Shown piece by piece: positions 35,200 to 48,405 of a DNA stretch of 64,000 nucleotides. How positions within the stretch are numbered: the first letter of the stretch is position 1; every line of letters begins with the position of its first letter. The stretch is taken from the NCBI RefSeq assembly GCF_003573695.1, contig NC_039362.1, positions 1,462,929 to 1,526,928 on the forward strand, given 5' to 3'. A model generated the notes under the pieces. That model searched no databases and was not told the origin of the DNA. It saw only the letters and a program-made list of their open reading frames with translations. A program made the position numbers and the translations under genes. The stretch comes from Papaver somniferum. Its lineage: Eukaryota > Streptophyta > Magnoliopsida > Ranunculales > Papaveraceae.

Positions 35200-38100
35200 C
35201 ATTGTCATATATATCTACCATCAAGTATAATTTGGTGATTTATTTTACTTAACTTCTTTTTCTTGCATTTTCTTGTTTTTTACATGCCATTTTATTTAAG
35301 TTCTTGGTTAAATCCTATTGTTGGTTCTACAAACCCTTATGCTCTTTGTCTTATTCAGTTTTCTCCATCTCTAAATTGAAGTGGTTCTGAATTTATGATG
35401 TGTTAACATGTGTTTGGTTTAAATTCTTGAATTTTGCTGGTTGATACCCATTTTTTTATTCTTCAACATGTAAGTTTTCGTTCCAACATGTATTTTTATC
35501 TTTTGAAGATTTGAATCTCTCTAGATATATCGGTCAAGCATTTAAGTTTCCTTTTCTCATTCTTCAACATTTGTTTGTCTGATTTGAATTTTAAAGAAAA
35601 CAGTCAATCTTCAATAATATTTGGAGAGAATTTAATATATTTAAAATATATTTTTTATTTTTATAGTAGAATTATTATTTTATATATTATATGGGACATA
35701 TTAATTCTTAAGGGGAACTTTTGAAACATAATATTTTATGATTCTATCGAATTTATTATTTTAACACTAAAGGCCTGAGTTGGGACCATGAACATTTATT
35801 ATTTTGGCGGGAATATAATATTATCAAGTATTACTTCAAAGAAGTTATTTAGGGTTAGTCGTAATATTAATATCGTTCAGTTACTACGTTGGACTTGTAT
35901 TGCCTCTATTAGTTTCATCGATTTTGGTCTATAAAACCTTACATTAGTACTTTGATTTTATGGTGTTAGTTGCCTCATTTGGCGCAGTTCTGTAACTAAC
36001 AGTTACAAGAATTGATGGAACTATAAACCTCACATTGATCTTGTGGGGAGATTAAATCATTTTATGGGTAACTAGGATTTTTGTAAGGGATTTGCATGAA
36101 ACTAGTCTTTTTCCCTGTGTTTTACTTTGTAGCATATGAGTTTGGGTGTCCAACCTTGTTAAATTGCTCGACCAATGTGATTTGATATGCATATCTTTAT
36201 ACTGATACTCTTTAACCTCGTTTAATAAACTTTAAAAACTATCATTCATGCGAGATATTTATTTATGGTATTAGTGATAAGCCTTATATTTTTTCATGTA
36301 AGAACACGTTTCTCCATGTTTTCAAAATTGCTCTCTAATAGAGCTTGATAAATCCATTAAAATCCGTTGGACCCATAAAATACCTCTACTGAGGTCTATG
36401 ACTCTCTGGGTCTAAACTCCATATAAAAAAAGTAAAAGTAGTCATAGGTGAGATGAACGACCTTAACGAGGTCTAGAACCCTTTCTTTGATTTTCAGATT
36501 CTGATACAAACCCTAGTTCTCATTTCCACTCAATTTCTTCTCCACTCAAACCCTAATATCTCAATTTATTTATTTATTCACTGTCAACTTTGAATTTAAA
36601 GCAAGATCCATGTTCTGATTACTAATACACACACAAAAAAAAGGTAAAAGTCCTAAATCAATCTAACATCAAGAATTGTGTGGTTTTTTTTCTTTCTGTT
36701 GATAGAAAAGGAGACGACGAGTGAGAGAGTGAAATTGTAAAACTAATAGTCGATACTCTCTAATTCGTGATGAAGTGGTGGTGGTGTCTTTGTAAAACAA
36801 AATAAGTGAAGAAGAAGAAGAGGAAGGAAAGAATAAGAAACTAACGAGATGTGAGATTGGGAGATTCTGAAACCTAGCATCAATGGTTGGGATGCATTTA
36901 AATCAGCGGATATAATCATTCCACGTAATTCATTATGGTACAGGTACGAGAATCAACTAGAACGGTCCATGTACTTACTATACAACCAGTTCTGAATCTT
37001 GTTCCCGGTCCCTGTCCCGCCTTCTCCGGTTCTGGTCACGATTTGACGGTTTTGGTTCGGTTCTCTGGTTCCAATCCGGTTCATGTGCAGCCTTACTAAT
37101 AAGTAATGGTCTTTTCTGTTATCTTTGGATAGAAGCAAATAATGAGTTATCTGCCTCCATTTAGTAAACCGCAATAAGGAAACCGGTTTTAATTCCTAGT
37201 TCTTATTACTACACCAATTAATAAAGTACTTTATATGTTGAAGTTTGTTTAGAAATTAAAATCGATAGCTCTACTTTTTCATTAAAATCATTAACTTTTT
37301 AACCAGAAGTATGGTGTTTTAACAGATCACAAATTATATCGTTTCTTTTATATGGTTCATTGATTGTATCATTTATCGTGTTGATATGATTTAATTATTT
37401 TTTTCTTAAAATAAAACCAAGGATAATCATTAAAATAGGCAAACCGGTACAGTTAAAATATTACATGAGAACATTTTTGACTTTAACTTAGAATTTGACA
37501 TACCCTGGCAGATTAGCAAACCATTTGTTAGAAAAATTACTATTCCTGGAAAACTTCGCAAGAGGATCTTCCACTTGAACACCTTTCTTAACTAAAACAC
37601 ACACCATACCTTGATTCTGAAGTAAATACTGACAACCCATAACTACATTGCGATCTGGTGGTAATATGAGGCACATTAATGTTATCCGTAACGTTCTTGT
37701 TGTCTCTTTCCACAATGTCATACTGAAGCAGCTGCAACTGAATAATCCCTTTGAAAGTTTTAAGAATATCCATTGCTTCAGCTTAAGCTACATTTTTTAT
37801 TCTTTCTACCACAGTCTGGGCCATCACCGATCTACTTGTAAAATCTTTGATAATTAGAGCAATCCAACAATGTTATTACCAGGGATAATTGAATCATCAA
37901 TCATTATTTTCTATTTACCTAAAGAAGGGAGATTCCATGTATTTTGTTAGTGTTTTCAATCATATTTCTGCCTATGTCGTAATTCAAGACATGCAACTAA
38001 TGCAAATTAATGGTTGTATATATTTTATTTTTCATTGTAGGAAGAAAGTATTATGTGTTTCAAGCTGATAACGGAGCACCTGCAGTTGTTGAAGGTCAGC

Positions 38101-38930
38101 TCACTTTACTTCCAAATAAACCACATTATTACAACAATGAGATTTATGTTAGCTTGTTTGTCAAATAATATGTTGTTCTCTAGTTTACCAAGACTTTAAC
38201 CACCGCTTTATATCTTGAACATAACTGGCTTCTTGAGAAATTTTCGGAGATATAACATTCCAAGCATAGCATAACTACACTTTAAAAGCATATGGGTGAC
38301 AGTTTCTTCGATCTGTATTGCATCCTGGGAAATTAATATTTTGTAGCTGAGCATGTATTGCAACTCTGTTATTGAAAGGAAGAATAACGTGAGCAATCTT
38401 CCAGAGAAACAATTGGCATTTACGAGGAATTCTGAGATGCAATATGCTAATACAGAACTTAAACTCCAGTTTTAAACTAGTTAAACCTTGATTGTACTTG
38501 TATAAAATAGCTTGTGTGAAACTAACTGTAAAATGCCCAGTTCTTGTAAGAGGCCATTGTACTATGTCTTTATGATGAATATAAGGCCTTATGTTTATGA
38601 TTTTCTCCATCTATATATGATCTTGAGTGAAGTAGTTTTGCAAAAGATTTAAATTTCAACTTTTTGTATGATTTATAAGCTCTATCGCTTTCATTTTGTA
38701 TGGAACGTATTCCCCATATAAGAAATTAGCTTGAATTTGTGATGTTGTATAGTTGCAATCCATTTGCCTCTGAAAGCATAAAACTGTTTTACTTGTGCAT
38801 ATACTTATCCATTTAATAGTTTCATTATTTGTTATTACATCTTGTAAAATATTTTCATCTTTGAAGTATTTAGCTTCTAAAACTTCTACTCCACTTTTTG
38901 TCTTATTCTTTTATCAATCTTCAAGAGTGA
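35200..38930. repeat. Segmental duplication, right copy
   Basis: This is the partner of 28440-32660. It is interrupted by a block at about 36485-37095 that the left copy lacks, which contains CCGGTT/GGTTCC-rich sequence near 37010-37090. No intact gene was found outside the LINE remnant. Confidence 0.7.
37390..38930 (-). pseudogene. LINE 3' end, copy 2
   Basis: This is the homologue of 31095-32690. The minus strand holds MEKIINIRPYIHHKDIVQW and IPRKCQLFLWKIAHVILPF (38610-38275, zinc-binding region) and, near the 3' end, DPLAKFSRN..NKWFANLPGYVKF (37488-37570). An A-rich run on the minus strand at about 37390-37410 is the probable tail. It has many stops. Confidence 0.72.
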
Positions 38931-38997
38931 TCATATATAAATTTATTGAATATCTTTAAATTCTTAAATCCAAGATGAAAACGCGGAGGTACCAAAA

Positions 38998-40930
38998 TAC
39001 ACCACCAACTTTTTTTTAGGAAACCATTATGGATAAACTTAAATACAATTTTGAGAATTAAACTTAATGAATCTCAATCAAGGAAGAATATTTAGAGTTA
39101 TATCTCTTTATCCCATAATAAGAAAGTTTACAGAGACAAGTCCGTGAACCTGATTTACGTGTGAGAGTACTTGAACGATTCCAAAGATCCATATCCAAGA
39201 ATCAATCAACTTGTGTCCAACAAACAAGGATGGATGTATCTACTTTGATTGACTTACATACAACCTGTCATATTTCAACTATAAAGATAAAAAATATAAT
39301 GCGGAAAAAGAAATAACACAGACACCAGAAACTTTGTTAACGAGGAAACCGCAAATATACAAAAAAACCCGAGACCTAATCCAGATTAAACACCAAAGAG
39401 TATTAATCCGTTACAGATCCTATCCTACTACCAATTAACTTCGTAATGGAATATAGTTGAGACCGAATTAAACCCTTATAACACTTCAGTTAAAGTTGTG
39501 TTCCTTATGCCTCTTGAATCCTAGGAGGACTCCGCGCAATTGATTCCCCTAGCTGACGTACTTTACATCCTAAGATTTGCCTCAACTCAATTTAAGACTT
39601 TAAACCAATCTGCCTCCCGTAGATAAGCATATATGGTGATTTCCTTTTTGATCGTAGATCAAGGTGAGACTGGAAATTGATAGAAATGGACAAAGTCTAG
39701 CTAACCTCAAAATACAGACTTATGCTTTTCTTATAGCATCCTAGATTATTGTTCACCTCGCAAATATTAAACCTGTGGAATCACAAAGTCTTGGACGAAG
39801 AGAAATTTGCGATTTCTATATATCTTGTTCAAGTGAGTACGTAGCTCAAAAATCGAACAATATTAGGATATACGAACTATCAAGATAAAATATAGTTGGA
39901 CCTGGCCTCACAGATCCATGTGAAATATTTTTAGTCGCTAAACCCTAAAAGGGTTTTAGGAAGATGACTCTACTTTACAACTAGGACACACAAAGATAGT
40001 GTCAGGATTCAAAGATCCCAGTCGCTTGAGGTTCCTCTTATTTAGAATTTCAAAGTATATATTGTTTTAGGTTTAATCTAAGGTAGATTTGTAACGAAGC
40101 AAACAATATCCAACGTTGGATGAATCTTTGAAATGTGATTGACATATCAAGATACACACTCTGATTGGGATGAACCGTAACCAAATCGTGTACAAATACA
40201 TTGTTCATAAATGGTTAGTCGAAACTCTATGAATGAACTATAAGCTTAATATTTTTCATAGACACTTAAGACTTTTAAGTTTGAGTCACAACCATAGGTT
40301 ATAATGTGATCAATCATGTCCATACAATGTTCTTAGAGATTTATTGAAATGATAATTATCTCACATAAATAATTTTATGTGCATCTAAAAATATTCGACA
40401 TGGTAAGTACATGTACCAGGTAAGTGTACTCAATCTTGTTTGTGACTATATTTTTCATGGTACATGTACCGAGTATGTCTACCCTTACGAAAAATATAAG
40501 TTCCGGAACATACAAAACTTTTCCGGTTTGCGTAAGTATACGTACCATTCCAGGTTCACGAGTTCAACATACTTTTTGTGGTATGCATACCGGGTATGCG
40601 TACCAATAAGTCAGTGTCGAACTATATCTAAACCAGTATGTGTACTGGGGATCCAGACGTATAACAGTTTTCTTAGTTTGTAAAACCGGTATGCGTACTT
40701 TCCTGTATCCAGATTTTCAGTAGTTCAATATTTCTCTTTAGCTCAATTCGAAACATTCTTAAATAACTTCAATGACACAAATTACTGTTCCATGCTATTT
40801 TCGAAAAAAAATTCGAAACATTCTCTTGCCAACACATGCTGCAGAATTCTCAAAAAAATTTAAAACTCGTTTAAGTGGAAAACAAATTTACTTCAACATG
40901 AAAGCTGGATGTAAAATCATCTTCGGCTAT
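38998..40930 (-). repeat. Divergent Copia LTR fragment
   Basis: The order of short blocks matches the minus-strand Copia LTR at 1060-3399, for example AAATAACACAGACACCAGAA..TTTGTTAA..GAGGAAAC at 39317 and 1405, and CATATCCAAGAATCAATCAA versus CAATATCCAAGTGTTAATCAA. Divergence is high and indels are many, so it represents an older or different subfamily. TGGTATGCGTACC-like words repeat at 40420-40700. No target duplication was found. Confidence 0.6.
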
Positions 40931-41831
40931 TCAAGTTAAAGGTGGTGTTTTTTTTTAATCAATAAGGATGATGGTACACAATAGGAGAGATGGTAATGCA
41001 CATTCCCAAAAGCCACACTTGCAAAAGTATTTGTATCAAATGGGTTCAAAACCCCGAAAAAAATTCAACCATCTAAACTCACAAGGGGAATAAAATCCCA
41101 TGGAACTTTTGAAAGTCTAATAGATACATGGAAATTGTTATTCACATACGCCATGTAAACCATTTTAAAGTTGTTAGATATAGCAACAAGGTCCTTTGTT
41201 CAGGAAAAAGGCACACATTGAAGGCAACGCAAGAATATTCATTGATAAATTTTTCTAGAACTCCATAAAGATATGGATCTAGCGTTCGGACAGTGTCAAT
41301 AAATTACCCTCGCAGAAACCACTGGTGGGATAATCTTTATTTACAAACTTGTTTATAAATTTTAAGTTTTCATCCCAGTCCCTTGTGAGATGAGCCTTCG
41401 TGTGTATTCAGGTTTGAGCCAATGTTCTTTAGTTGCCATTCTCATTTCATCATCGGGCAATTTTCTAAATTGGAGCAACATATGTATTCAGTTTTGAAGC
41501 CTCATCATCATGTTGAAGCATTTTTCCGACTTGGAGTAATCAAAAATGGATTTCCCAGTTAGTTAAAAACTCTCATTACAGAGGAGCTCGATATAAGGAA
41601 AAAAAACAGTTGGCTTTTGCTATAACCACTTGTTTATGCTTAAAAAAAAATACCTATTTACTTTTCTAACGTGTGTGAAGATAACAAAGCATTCTGTCTG
41701 TCAAAGCAACCAATAACACACTCTTTTTGTTCACCTTTTTCAAAACAACGTAACAAAATATTTCCAGTAGGTTTCAACCAGCTCATTTTCAGATCCAAGA
41801 AAGATCTTCTAAATATTTTCCCAGCATCAAA
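40931..41831. other. Unassigned sequence between LTR fragments
   Basis: No gene or repeat boundary is recognised. It may be further LTR debris. Confidence 0.35.
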
Positions 41832-44400
41832 TGTAATACCCTGTATTTTTAGTTACTGTTTCAGGTCGGTTTATGCCCGGATTAGTTAACCTTATGGATT
41901 AGGTTGTGGTTCCTTAGCCTTAGCCTAAGTGGGTTGATTGAAACTAGGAAAGCTAGGTAGAAATAGAGTCACCTTATTAGTTTTAATAATTAAATAAAAA
42001 TGAAAAAAATTAAAAGATAAATAAATAAAATTAAATAAAGATTTAATTATGTGTGTTAAGTATTATTATAATTTATAAATGTTAATATAAAAATGAGATT
42101 CATGAAAAGTTTAGAAAAATAATTTTAGAAGTAAGAAATCAAAAGGTTGGGAAAAATAAAAAGAGATGGAGATAAAGATAAAGATTTTTGGAGAAGGAAA
42201 ATAAACAAAATCAAGAGGAGTTTGTAGCAATTGAGAAGTAGAATGTTAAATCCCCCTTCTCCTTGCGTTTTTGTTAATACTTGATTTTAATTTCGTTTAA
42301 TCTTGTATCATTAGTTTCTGAAATTTACCTGTGTAGTTTTATGTACCCGATTGATGATCAGACTATGAATATTCACGGATAACATGATTAGGTATCTCCG
42401 GTTAAAATTTGAGGTTAATCCACCGTAAATTCACCATTCAATATTTGTTTTAGTTTAGGGGATGTTTCTGAAATTTCTGGACAGGGTCGCTTTGCTGTGG
42501 TTTTCATGTTCTTAGACAGTCTTAATTATGTTAAAATGATTTTAGGTCTTAACAAAAGTTGTAGATAAACATGTTATCTTTCATTTTGCTTTAAAATTGC
42601 TCAATTTAAGAGTTTTTACCTATTTCTCATCCCCACTTTCCCTAAATCCCATCCCAACAACACAAATCAAATTTTGCATAACTCTTTTTAGAGTGGGTAA
42701 ACAAAAATCACTTCCATTTAGCCCAATCTCCGTACGTAACCTGAATTCCCGTCACCACCAAATTAATTATAGGTTTGGAGATTAATTTGTAAATCACCGT
42801 CTTAATCAGGTTAGCAATCTCAACTTACTGTAACTATACTTTTGCATGGTGTGGGACGAGCTTCGCTCTTCCTCTTTATCACACTGCTCAATCACTCATT
42901 AACAATTTGAGCCCAATAAATTAACGCAATCAGAACCTAAAACTATAAAATGCATTAGAAAAAGGTGAAGAGCCATATGACTTAAACATCTGCATCTGAA
43001 GGGATGCCATGAAACAAAAGTTTCTTCGAGGATACCCATAAAAAACTATATCAAGTTTAAATTCAACCAAATCTTTTGCTCTTTCAACCCGCACATTCTC
43101 AAACATGGTAAATTTGATCACGAAAATGTCTTGGATTCATTCATACAGTTGGAAAAATTAGACAGTTTTCAATTCAATGAATTACAAAAACTTCGAAATT
43201 AGTGGTATTTGACAACAATCATCATAGAATCAATTAGGACTTTAGGAGGATGGAAGTTCCCAATTTTCTTGGAGAAGATTGGATTATGTACACCGTTTTC
43301 TATGTCTGGTTGCAGTAAAAGATAGGCTGAGATTTCAGAGAAAGGAAGAAGAAGACGGTGGTTAATGCAGATGAAGTTTAACTATGGAATATTATTGGGT
43401 ATTTTAATTACCCAACCTAAAAAAGATCATAAGAAATTTAATTTGTGTAGTTGGGATATGATTCAGGGAAAGTGGGGATAGGAAATAGGTAAAACCATTT
43501 GAGATTAATATGAATTTACTGTGAATATTTTGCTAATACGATTTTATCTGCCTAGTTTTTAGAATGATAATATAAAACAAATATCTTTTGTTTGAACTGT
43601 TGGTTTGGTGTGAATTTTGGATATGTAATATATGGATGTGTCAAGAATGTTCCTGCAAAATTTGGAGATGATCAGATAAAGTTATTACCATCGAAGATAT
43701 AATGTAATATGGATGCAATTAACTTGTTTGCATAAATGCTTGAAAGAAATACATATTGTTAAGCCATGGTTGCTTATTTTGTTTGTGAAAATGATTTATA
43801 AAAGAAAATGAGTTCATGTTTTACCGTTAAATATGAAACATTTTTCATGCTAACGGCGGGTAATGATTCCCATGGGAACTTGCGCTTCCCGACCATCGAT
43901 GCCGACTGTCCATGACGATAAATAATTGGTGGATGTACGAACCAAGGTTTTCGTACCGTGAATGAAACAGGTAATGATCCCTTAAAGCAGACGGGTATGA
44001 TCCCCATAAGAGTTTTTGTTCCTGACCATCGATGGAGGTTGTCCGTGCGAATAAACGATAAGCGGATGTATGAACCAAGGTTTTCGTACCATGAACTCAT
44101 GGTTTCTCTCTGAAGATATTAATACGTGAATACATATGTTGAATCTTTGACGAATGACTTGTTGTCAATTATTTTGGTATTGTAAACTCATGGTTTATTT
44201 GTGACAATATTGATATGTAACTCATGTTCTGAAATTTAAAAGGATGGGTTGTTGGAAACATTATTGATGATGCTAATTGGTGCATTGAATCCTAAATAGA
44301 TAATTTGTTGGGAATAATATTGGTATTGCGAACTCATGATTGAACAAACAAACTTGATGATTTGTTGATGCATTATTGTGAAGTCTTATTTGAAATCTTA
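41832..44400 (+). repeat. Probable chromovirus-type LTR (TGTAATACCC start)
   Basis: TGTAATACCCTGTATTTTTAG at 41832 is the usual opening of Del/Tekay-type Gypsy LTRs in plants. The sequence that follows is non-coding and contains tandem repeats at 43853-44098 and degenerate TATTGGTATTG..AACTCATG words at 44150-44345. The right end was not located and no target duplication was found, so the boundary at about 44400 is an estimate set by the start of the next element. Confidence 0.5.
43853..44098. repeat. Two tandem ~133 bp units
   Basis: TGTACGAACCAAGGTTTTCGT at 43934 and TGTATGAACCAAGGTTTTCGT at 44067 mark two units that also share GACCATCGATG and GGTAATGAT / GGTATGAT blocks. Minus-strand frames across them are by-products. 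Confidence 0.8.
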
Positions 44401-44429
44401 ATTAAATGATTTGTTAGAAACAATAATAA

Positions 44430-45491
44430 AAACGGGTAGGAAAATACCTACCATTGCTTGCACGATAGGAAAATACCGAGTAGAAAGAGCTTTACTTGAC
44501 TTAGGAGCAAGTGTGAATTTATTACCATACCATGTGTACTTAAAGCTAGGAATTGGAGAATTGAAACCTACCAAGATAACACTCCAGTTAGCTGATAGGT
44601 CTGTTAAATTCCCTCGTGGTGTGACAGAGGATGTTCTTATTGAGGTCGACAAGTTTATTTTATCCCGTGTATTTCGTTGTCCTAGATACCCAACATGTCC
44701 CTGACCCAGAGAACCAGATACCGGTGATTTTAGGTCGCCCATTTTTGGCTACGTCTAATGCAATCATAAATTGTCGAAATGGTATCATGAACCTATCTTT
44801 TGGTAATATGACTATTGAGCTGAATATTTTTAATGTGAACAAGCTACATTCTGAGCTAGATAACACATATATTGAAGAAGTGAACATGATAGGAACCTTA
44901 GATCAGGAGGCATTACCAAACATCGTATCGGAAGATCCGTTAGAGAGTTTTCTATCCCATTTGATCCTGGATTTCGACAATGATAGTAACATCAAACGAG
45001 TAAATGCTCTGTTGGAGTCTTTTCCTGTGATTATAATTTCCGATTTGGATAGTGATCAGGAGATTAGGTCAGAGACCGTGCTTCAAGAAAATAAGAAAAC
45101 TTTAGAGTGGACCATAGCGGATATGAAGCAAGCTGAAGATGAACCACCTGATTGCAACTTAGAGAAAGCAATTGACCTTTTTCAAGAACACGATGGTCTA
45201 GAAATTAGGAATAGTGTGACTAGTCTATGTAGAGACAACCAGAATTCTAAGTTTGGGGGTAGCGCACTAGAAGAATCTCTTGAGTATTTTAAGGACTGGG
45301 ATGATCCGGAAATTCTAGCAATAATTAGAGGTTTGTCTGAGGGTAGTGAAAACCCTAAGTTTGGGGGTAGCGAACTAGAAAAATCTCTTGAGTATTTTAA
45401 GGACTGGGATGATCCGGAAATTCAAGCAATAATTAGAGGCTTGTCTGAGGGTAGTGATGATTCTTCTGATCGTCAAGTATCCCTAAGTTGA
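44430..45491 (+). pseudogene. Gypsy protease and acidic linker, frameshifted
   Basis: The retropepsin cleaves the element polyprotein. PTIACTIGKYRVERALLDLGAS gives the active-site aspartate at 44498-44500 in the DLGAS form usual for Athila-like elements. One indel near 44655-44665 shifts the frame before VVLDTQHVPDPENQIP and the IILGRPFL-type block (PVILGRPFLATSNA). The second frame then runs unbroken to TGA at 45489-45491, through an acidic region and two 108 bp repeats. The normal next domain, reverse transcriptase, is absent. Confidence 0.8.
45249..45464 (+). repeat. Two in-frame 108 bp coding repeats
   Basis: Units start at 45249 and 45357 and encode KFGGS..LE.SLEYFKDW and DDPEI.AIIRGLSEGS in each copy with few changes. 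Each unit starts with AAGTTTGGGGGT, the same word as the element's polypurine tract. Confidence 0.88.
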
Positions 45492-47011
45492 GTCCCTAAC
45501 TTGGGACTCGAGTCTTGTACATCTGAGATATTACTAGAGTCTGTTCAGAATCCGCAACCCGATCCTCCTGATACTGTCCAGGAGGTAACCCAGGTATTAG
45601 AGACCCATTTTGCGGATGAATATAGTTATCGAGACACACATATGAAGCTCAATCATGCAAACCCAGTTGTCTTGACAGAAACCTTAGATGAGGACGTACT
45701 CCTTCCGTTCATTTTTGTAATCCAGTGCAGTTGTCTCATACTCATGTTAGCTCTATTTTGTCTTATGGACCCACAATTATTTCTACTATTGGTATACGAC
45801 TTCGGAAGGTGACAATTCTTTGAGAGGTACTTTATGTCTAGCTAATGACTATAAATTTAGAATTTACTGGGAGGCTCCCGCACTCATGTGATTCGGCAAT
45901 ATCCTTCCTTATTTCTTTTCCCAACAGTGGTAACAGTTTCTCCTTGTTCATGTTTTTAATTTTATCTTTAGAACATTGAGGACAATGCTAGATTTAAGTT
46001 TGGGGGTGGGGAAGAAACTTTTTGTTAGCTTAAACTCCAGAGCCTAGAAATTTATCATTATTAAGAAGGACACTAACCAATCTAAGTGGATGGAAGCATT
46101 TTAGTTTTAGGAGTTGAGGAACTAATCTGACTAGATGGAAACATCTATAGAGTCTATTCATAAAAGCACAGAGCTCAGGTGTTAGAAATGATATGATAGT
46201 TCACCATATCTCGTTGAGTCCTTTTCGCTTTCTATTTTTATTTTTTATTTTATTTTAAGTGACTTGGTAGGGCACACGATTCAAGTTGTTACCATTGCTA
46301 GGATGAAATAGAGTGATAGAGATACCAAAAAAAAAAATTATGAAAAAGAAAGAATGAAAAAGAGAAATTGAGACCTGACCACTAGACCAAACGGAATAAA
46401 ATTCAATAAATTCGACCACTGGTACCCTTGTATATGCCAGTTGTGTTGACCTAGAGTTAGGGTTATTGACCACTGGTTCCCTTGTATATGACAGTGTGTT
46501 GATATTAGTCAGACCGGTATCTCAATCATTTAGGTTAGGTTTATCTTGGCAGAGGCCTTCAGACAGATATGTGAAACACCGTTCACCCAAAAACCATCTA
46601 CATTTTTCTTTATATCCATCTTCTTGATCTTTTCATGTGATTAGTTTGACTCCTAATGTGATGTCCATAGTGAAACTATCTTAGTAGAGCTCTGTCACTT
46701 ATATGAATTTTAGTATGCTTGAGTGCAAACTCGTGTACAACAATTGGAATTTCGCATCAGGGTTCTTCCTCCCATAAGCAATAAGTATGTCAACCAATGA
46801 GGTTCTTTAGTGCCTTCCAAGGTTCTGTGTAGATAGCTAGGGTCTGGAGTATTGTTTTTGTGGGTACACCTCTGGTAAACCCTCCGGAGACAACACTTCG
46901 CCATTAGGGCCACCTAGTGGTTTAACGGCTTGCTGCACGTGCTAAGTGTAATCATTTTATTTTCAAGATTAGATTTGCTCGGGACTAGCAAATAATAAGT
47001 TTGGGGGTATT
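45492..47011 (+). other. Gypsy 3' region before the LTR
   Basis: A degraded frame (45501-45812) ends in a hydrophobic stretch (IQCSCLILMLALFCLM). The rest is non-coding. AAGTTTGGGGGT occurs at 45996-46007 and at 46997-47008; the latter, two bases short of the LTR's TTGATAG context, is the likely polypurine tract. Confidence 0.6.
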
Positions 47012-48405
47012 TGATAGACGCATTTATATGTCTATTTTCATCTCTTTTGTGTATTTTGTTTGTACCCTTTTCTTCTTATTATGGTGTTTTTGTGTTTGTT
47101 TAGGTGTTTTTGGAGAAATACACTTGTGTGAAAAAAGTTGCTCAAAAAGTGATATTTTACACCCCGGAGAAAAGTACTAAAGGCACCCCAGAATTACACC
47201 ATAGGCACCCCAGAAATGTATCGGAGGCGTCCCAGAAATATGTCGGAAAAGTCACAGAAAAAGTGTTAAAGGCACCCTCATTTTGGATAAGAGCACCCTC
47301 AGGCACCCAGAGGATTAAGGCACCCACACTTTGGATTCAAGGCACTTCATCTTCAAGAATTCAATAAAACGATTTTTGGCGGGAAATGAAGAACAATTTT
47401 TGTTGGATTTTCAATCGAGAAAATGAACGGGTTAGATTGTGACTCAATCGCTCAAACTTGGTAGGAAGATGTGATATAGCATAAGGAACACAGTATGGGT
47501 AGTGGTTTCGATCAGTTTTGGCTGGAAATCCCGGTTCGATTCACACGCCCAAAATAGAGCAACACGTACTGTGCACGAGCTCAAGTGTGTTTCTGATGTG
47601 CATGGAGTGATGTGGAGGCGCGGGCAAACTTCTGAGGCGTGAAGAGGCTGATTTCGAGCGTACAAGGAGTGAGTTTACGTGTGCATGGGCTGAAAATGGT
47701 AATTATTCTTATTTTTGGGTAGCAAAGAATAATCGAATTGAAGAGAGAATATACGCAGTAAAGTGGGGATTTTTGGGATTCAAATCAGTATAAATACAAG
47801 TATCGATCATTGCAAAGCACGGTCTTATATTGATTTTCATTATTTTTTTTCTTCTTGTAAAGCATCCTTTGAGCAGTGAATATCAATTTTGAGTGTTTTT
47901 CCAACATGATGAGAGGCTAAATACCTTGTCATTGAGGCAATGGAGGATCTATTCACTCATGTTTGATTGGTAATATTATTTTTTTTATAATTTCTTTAAT
48001 TATTTATCTTATTTAATTCACTTGGATCAATAAAAAAAAAGATAAAAATGGTTTTCTTAATTAGTTGTGAATCAGTTTGATATTTTATGCTTAGAATTAA
48101 TTCTTTGATAAATCATGCTTAAGGATTACAATTCAATATTTGGACACCTTGTAGATTAATAAGTGATTTAATGAAGAAAAAAGAGCTTAGTAATTATTTC
48201 TGAAATATTATTTATAATCAATCAACTTGAAGTAATAGTGAATCCTGAGCCTTAATCCTTCTAAAATCTTGACATCACTCTTGAAAATTAATTTCCTTAA
48301 TTTATAAGTTTATCTAAATCTAAAAAAAAAAAAGTTATTCCCTTCACAAGTTCGAAAAGAACCAAGTTTTTACCACTATTCACAACAACATTTGAAAATA
48401 CATCA
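47012..48405 (+). repeat. 3' LTR of the plus-strand Gypsy element
   Basis: It starts TGATAGACGCATTTATATG and ends ACATCA. It is homologous to the reverse complement of 54303-55897, with clear matches at the start and at the end (CTTCACAAGTTCGA..ACAACA..CATCA), and substantial divergence between. Confidence 0.82.

Larger units (their letters stand above)
44430..48405 (+). mobile_element. Gypsy (Athila-like) 3' half, pol-less
   Basis: The readable parts, in order, are the protease, an acidic linker with two 36-residue repeats, a hydrophobic tail region, a non-coding stretch with GAGGACAATGCTAGATTTAAG, a polypurine tract and one LTR. Gag, reverse transcriptase, RNase H and integrase are missing. 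The left edge is abrupt in the protease start. The LTR (47012-48405) is homologous to 54303-55897 on the other strand. Confidence 0.78.

Noticed and set aside
43774..44100. 108-codon minus frame with an internal protein repeat
   Set aside because: The protein repeat is just the 133 bp tandem DNA unit read in frame.
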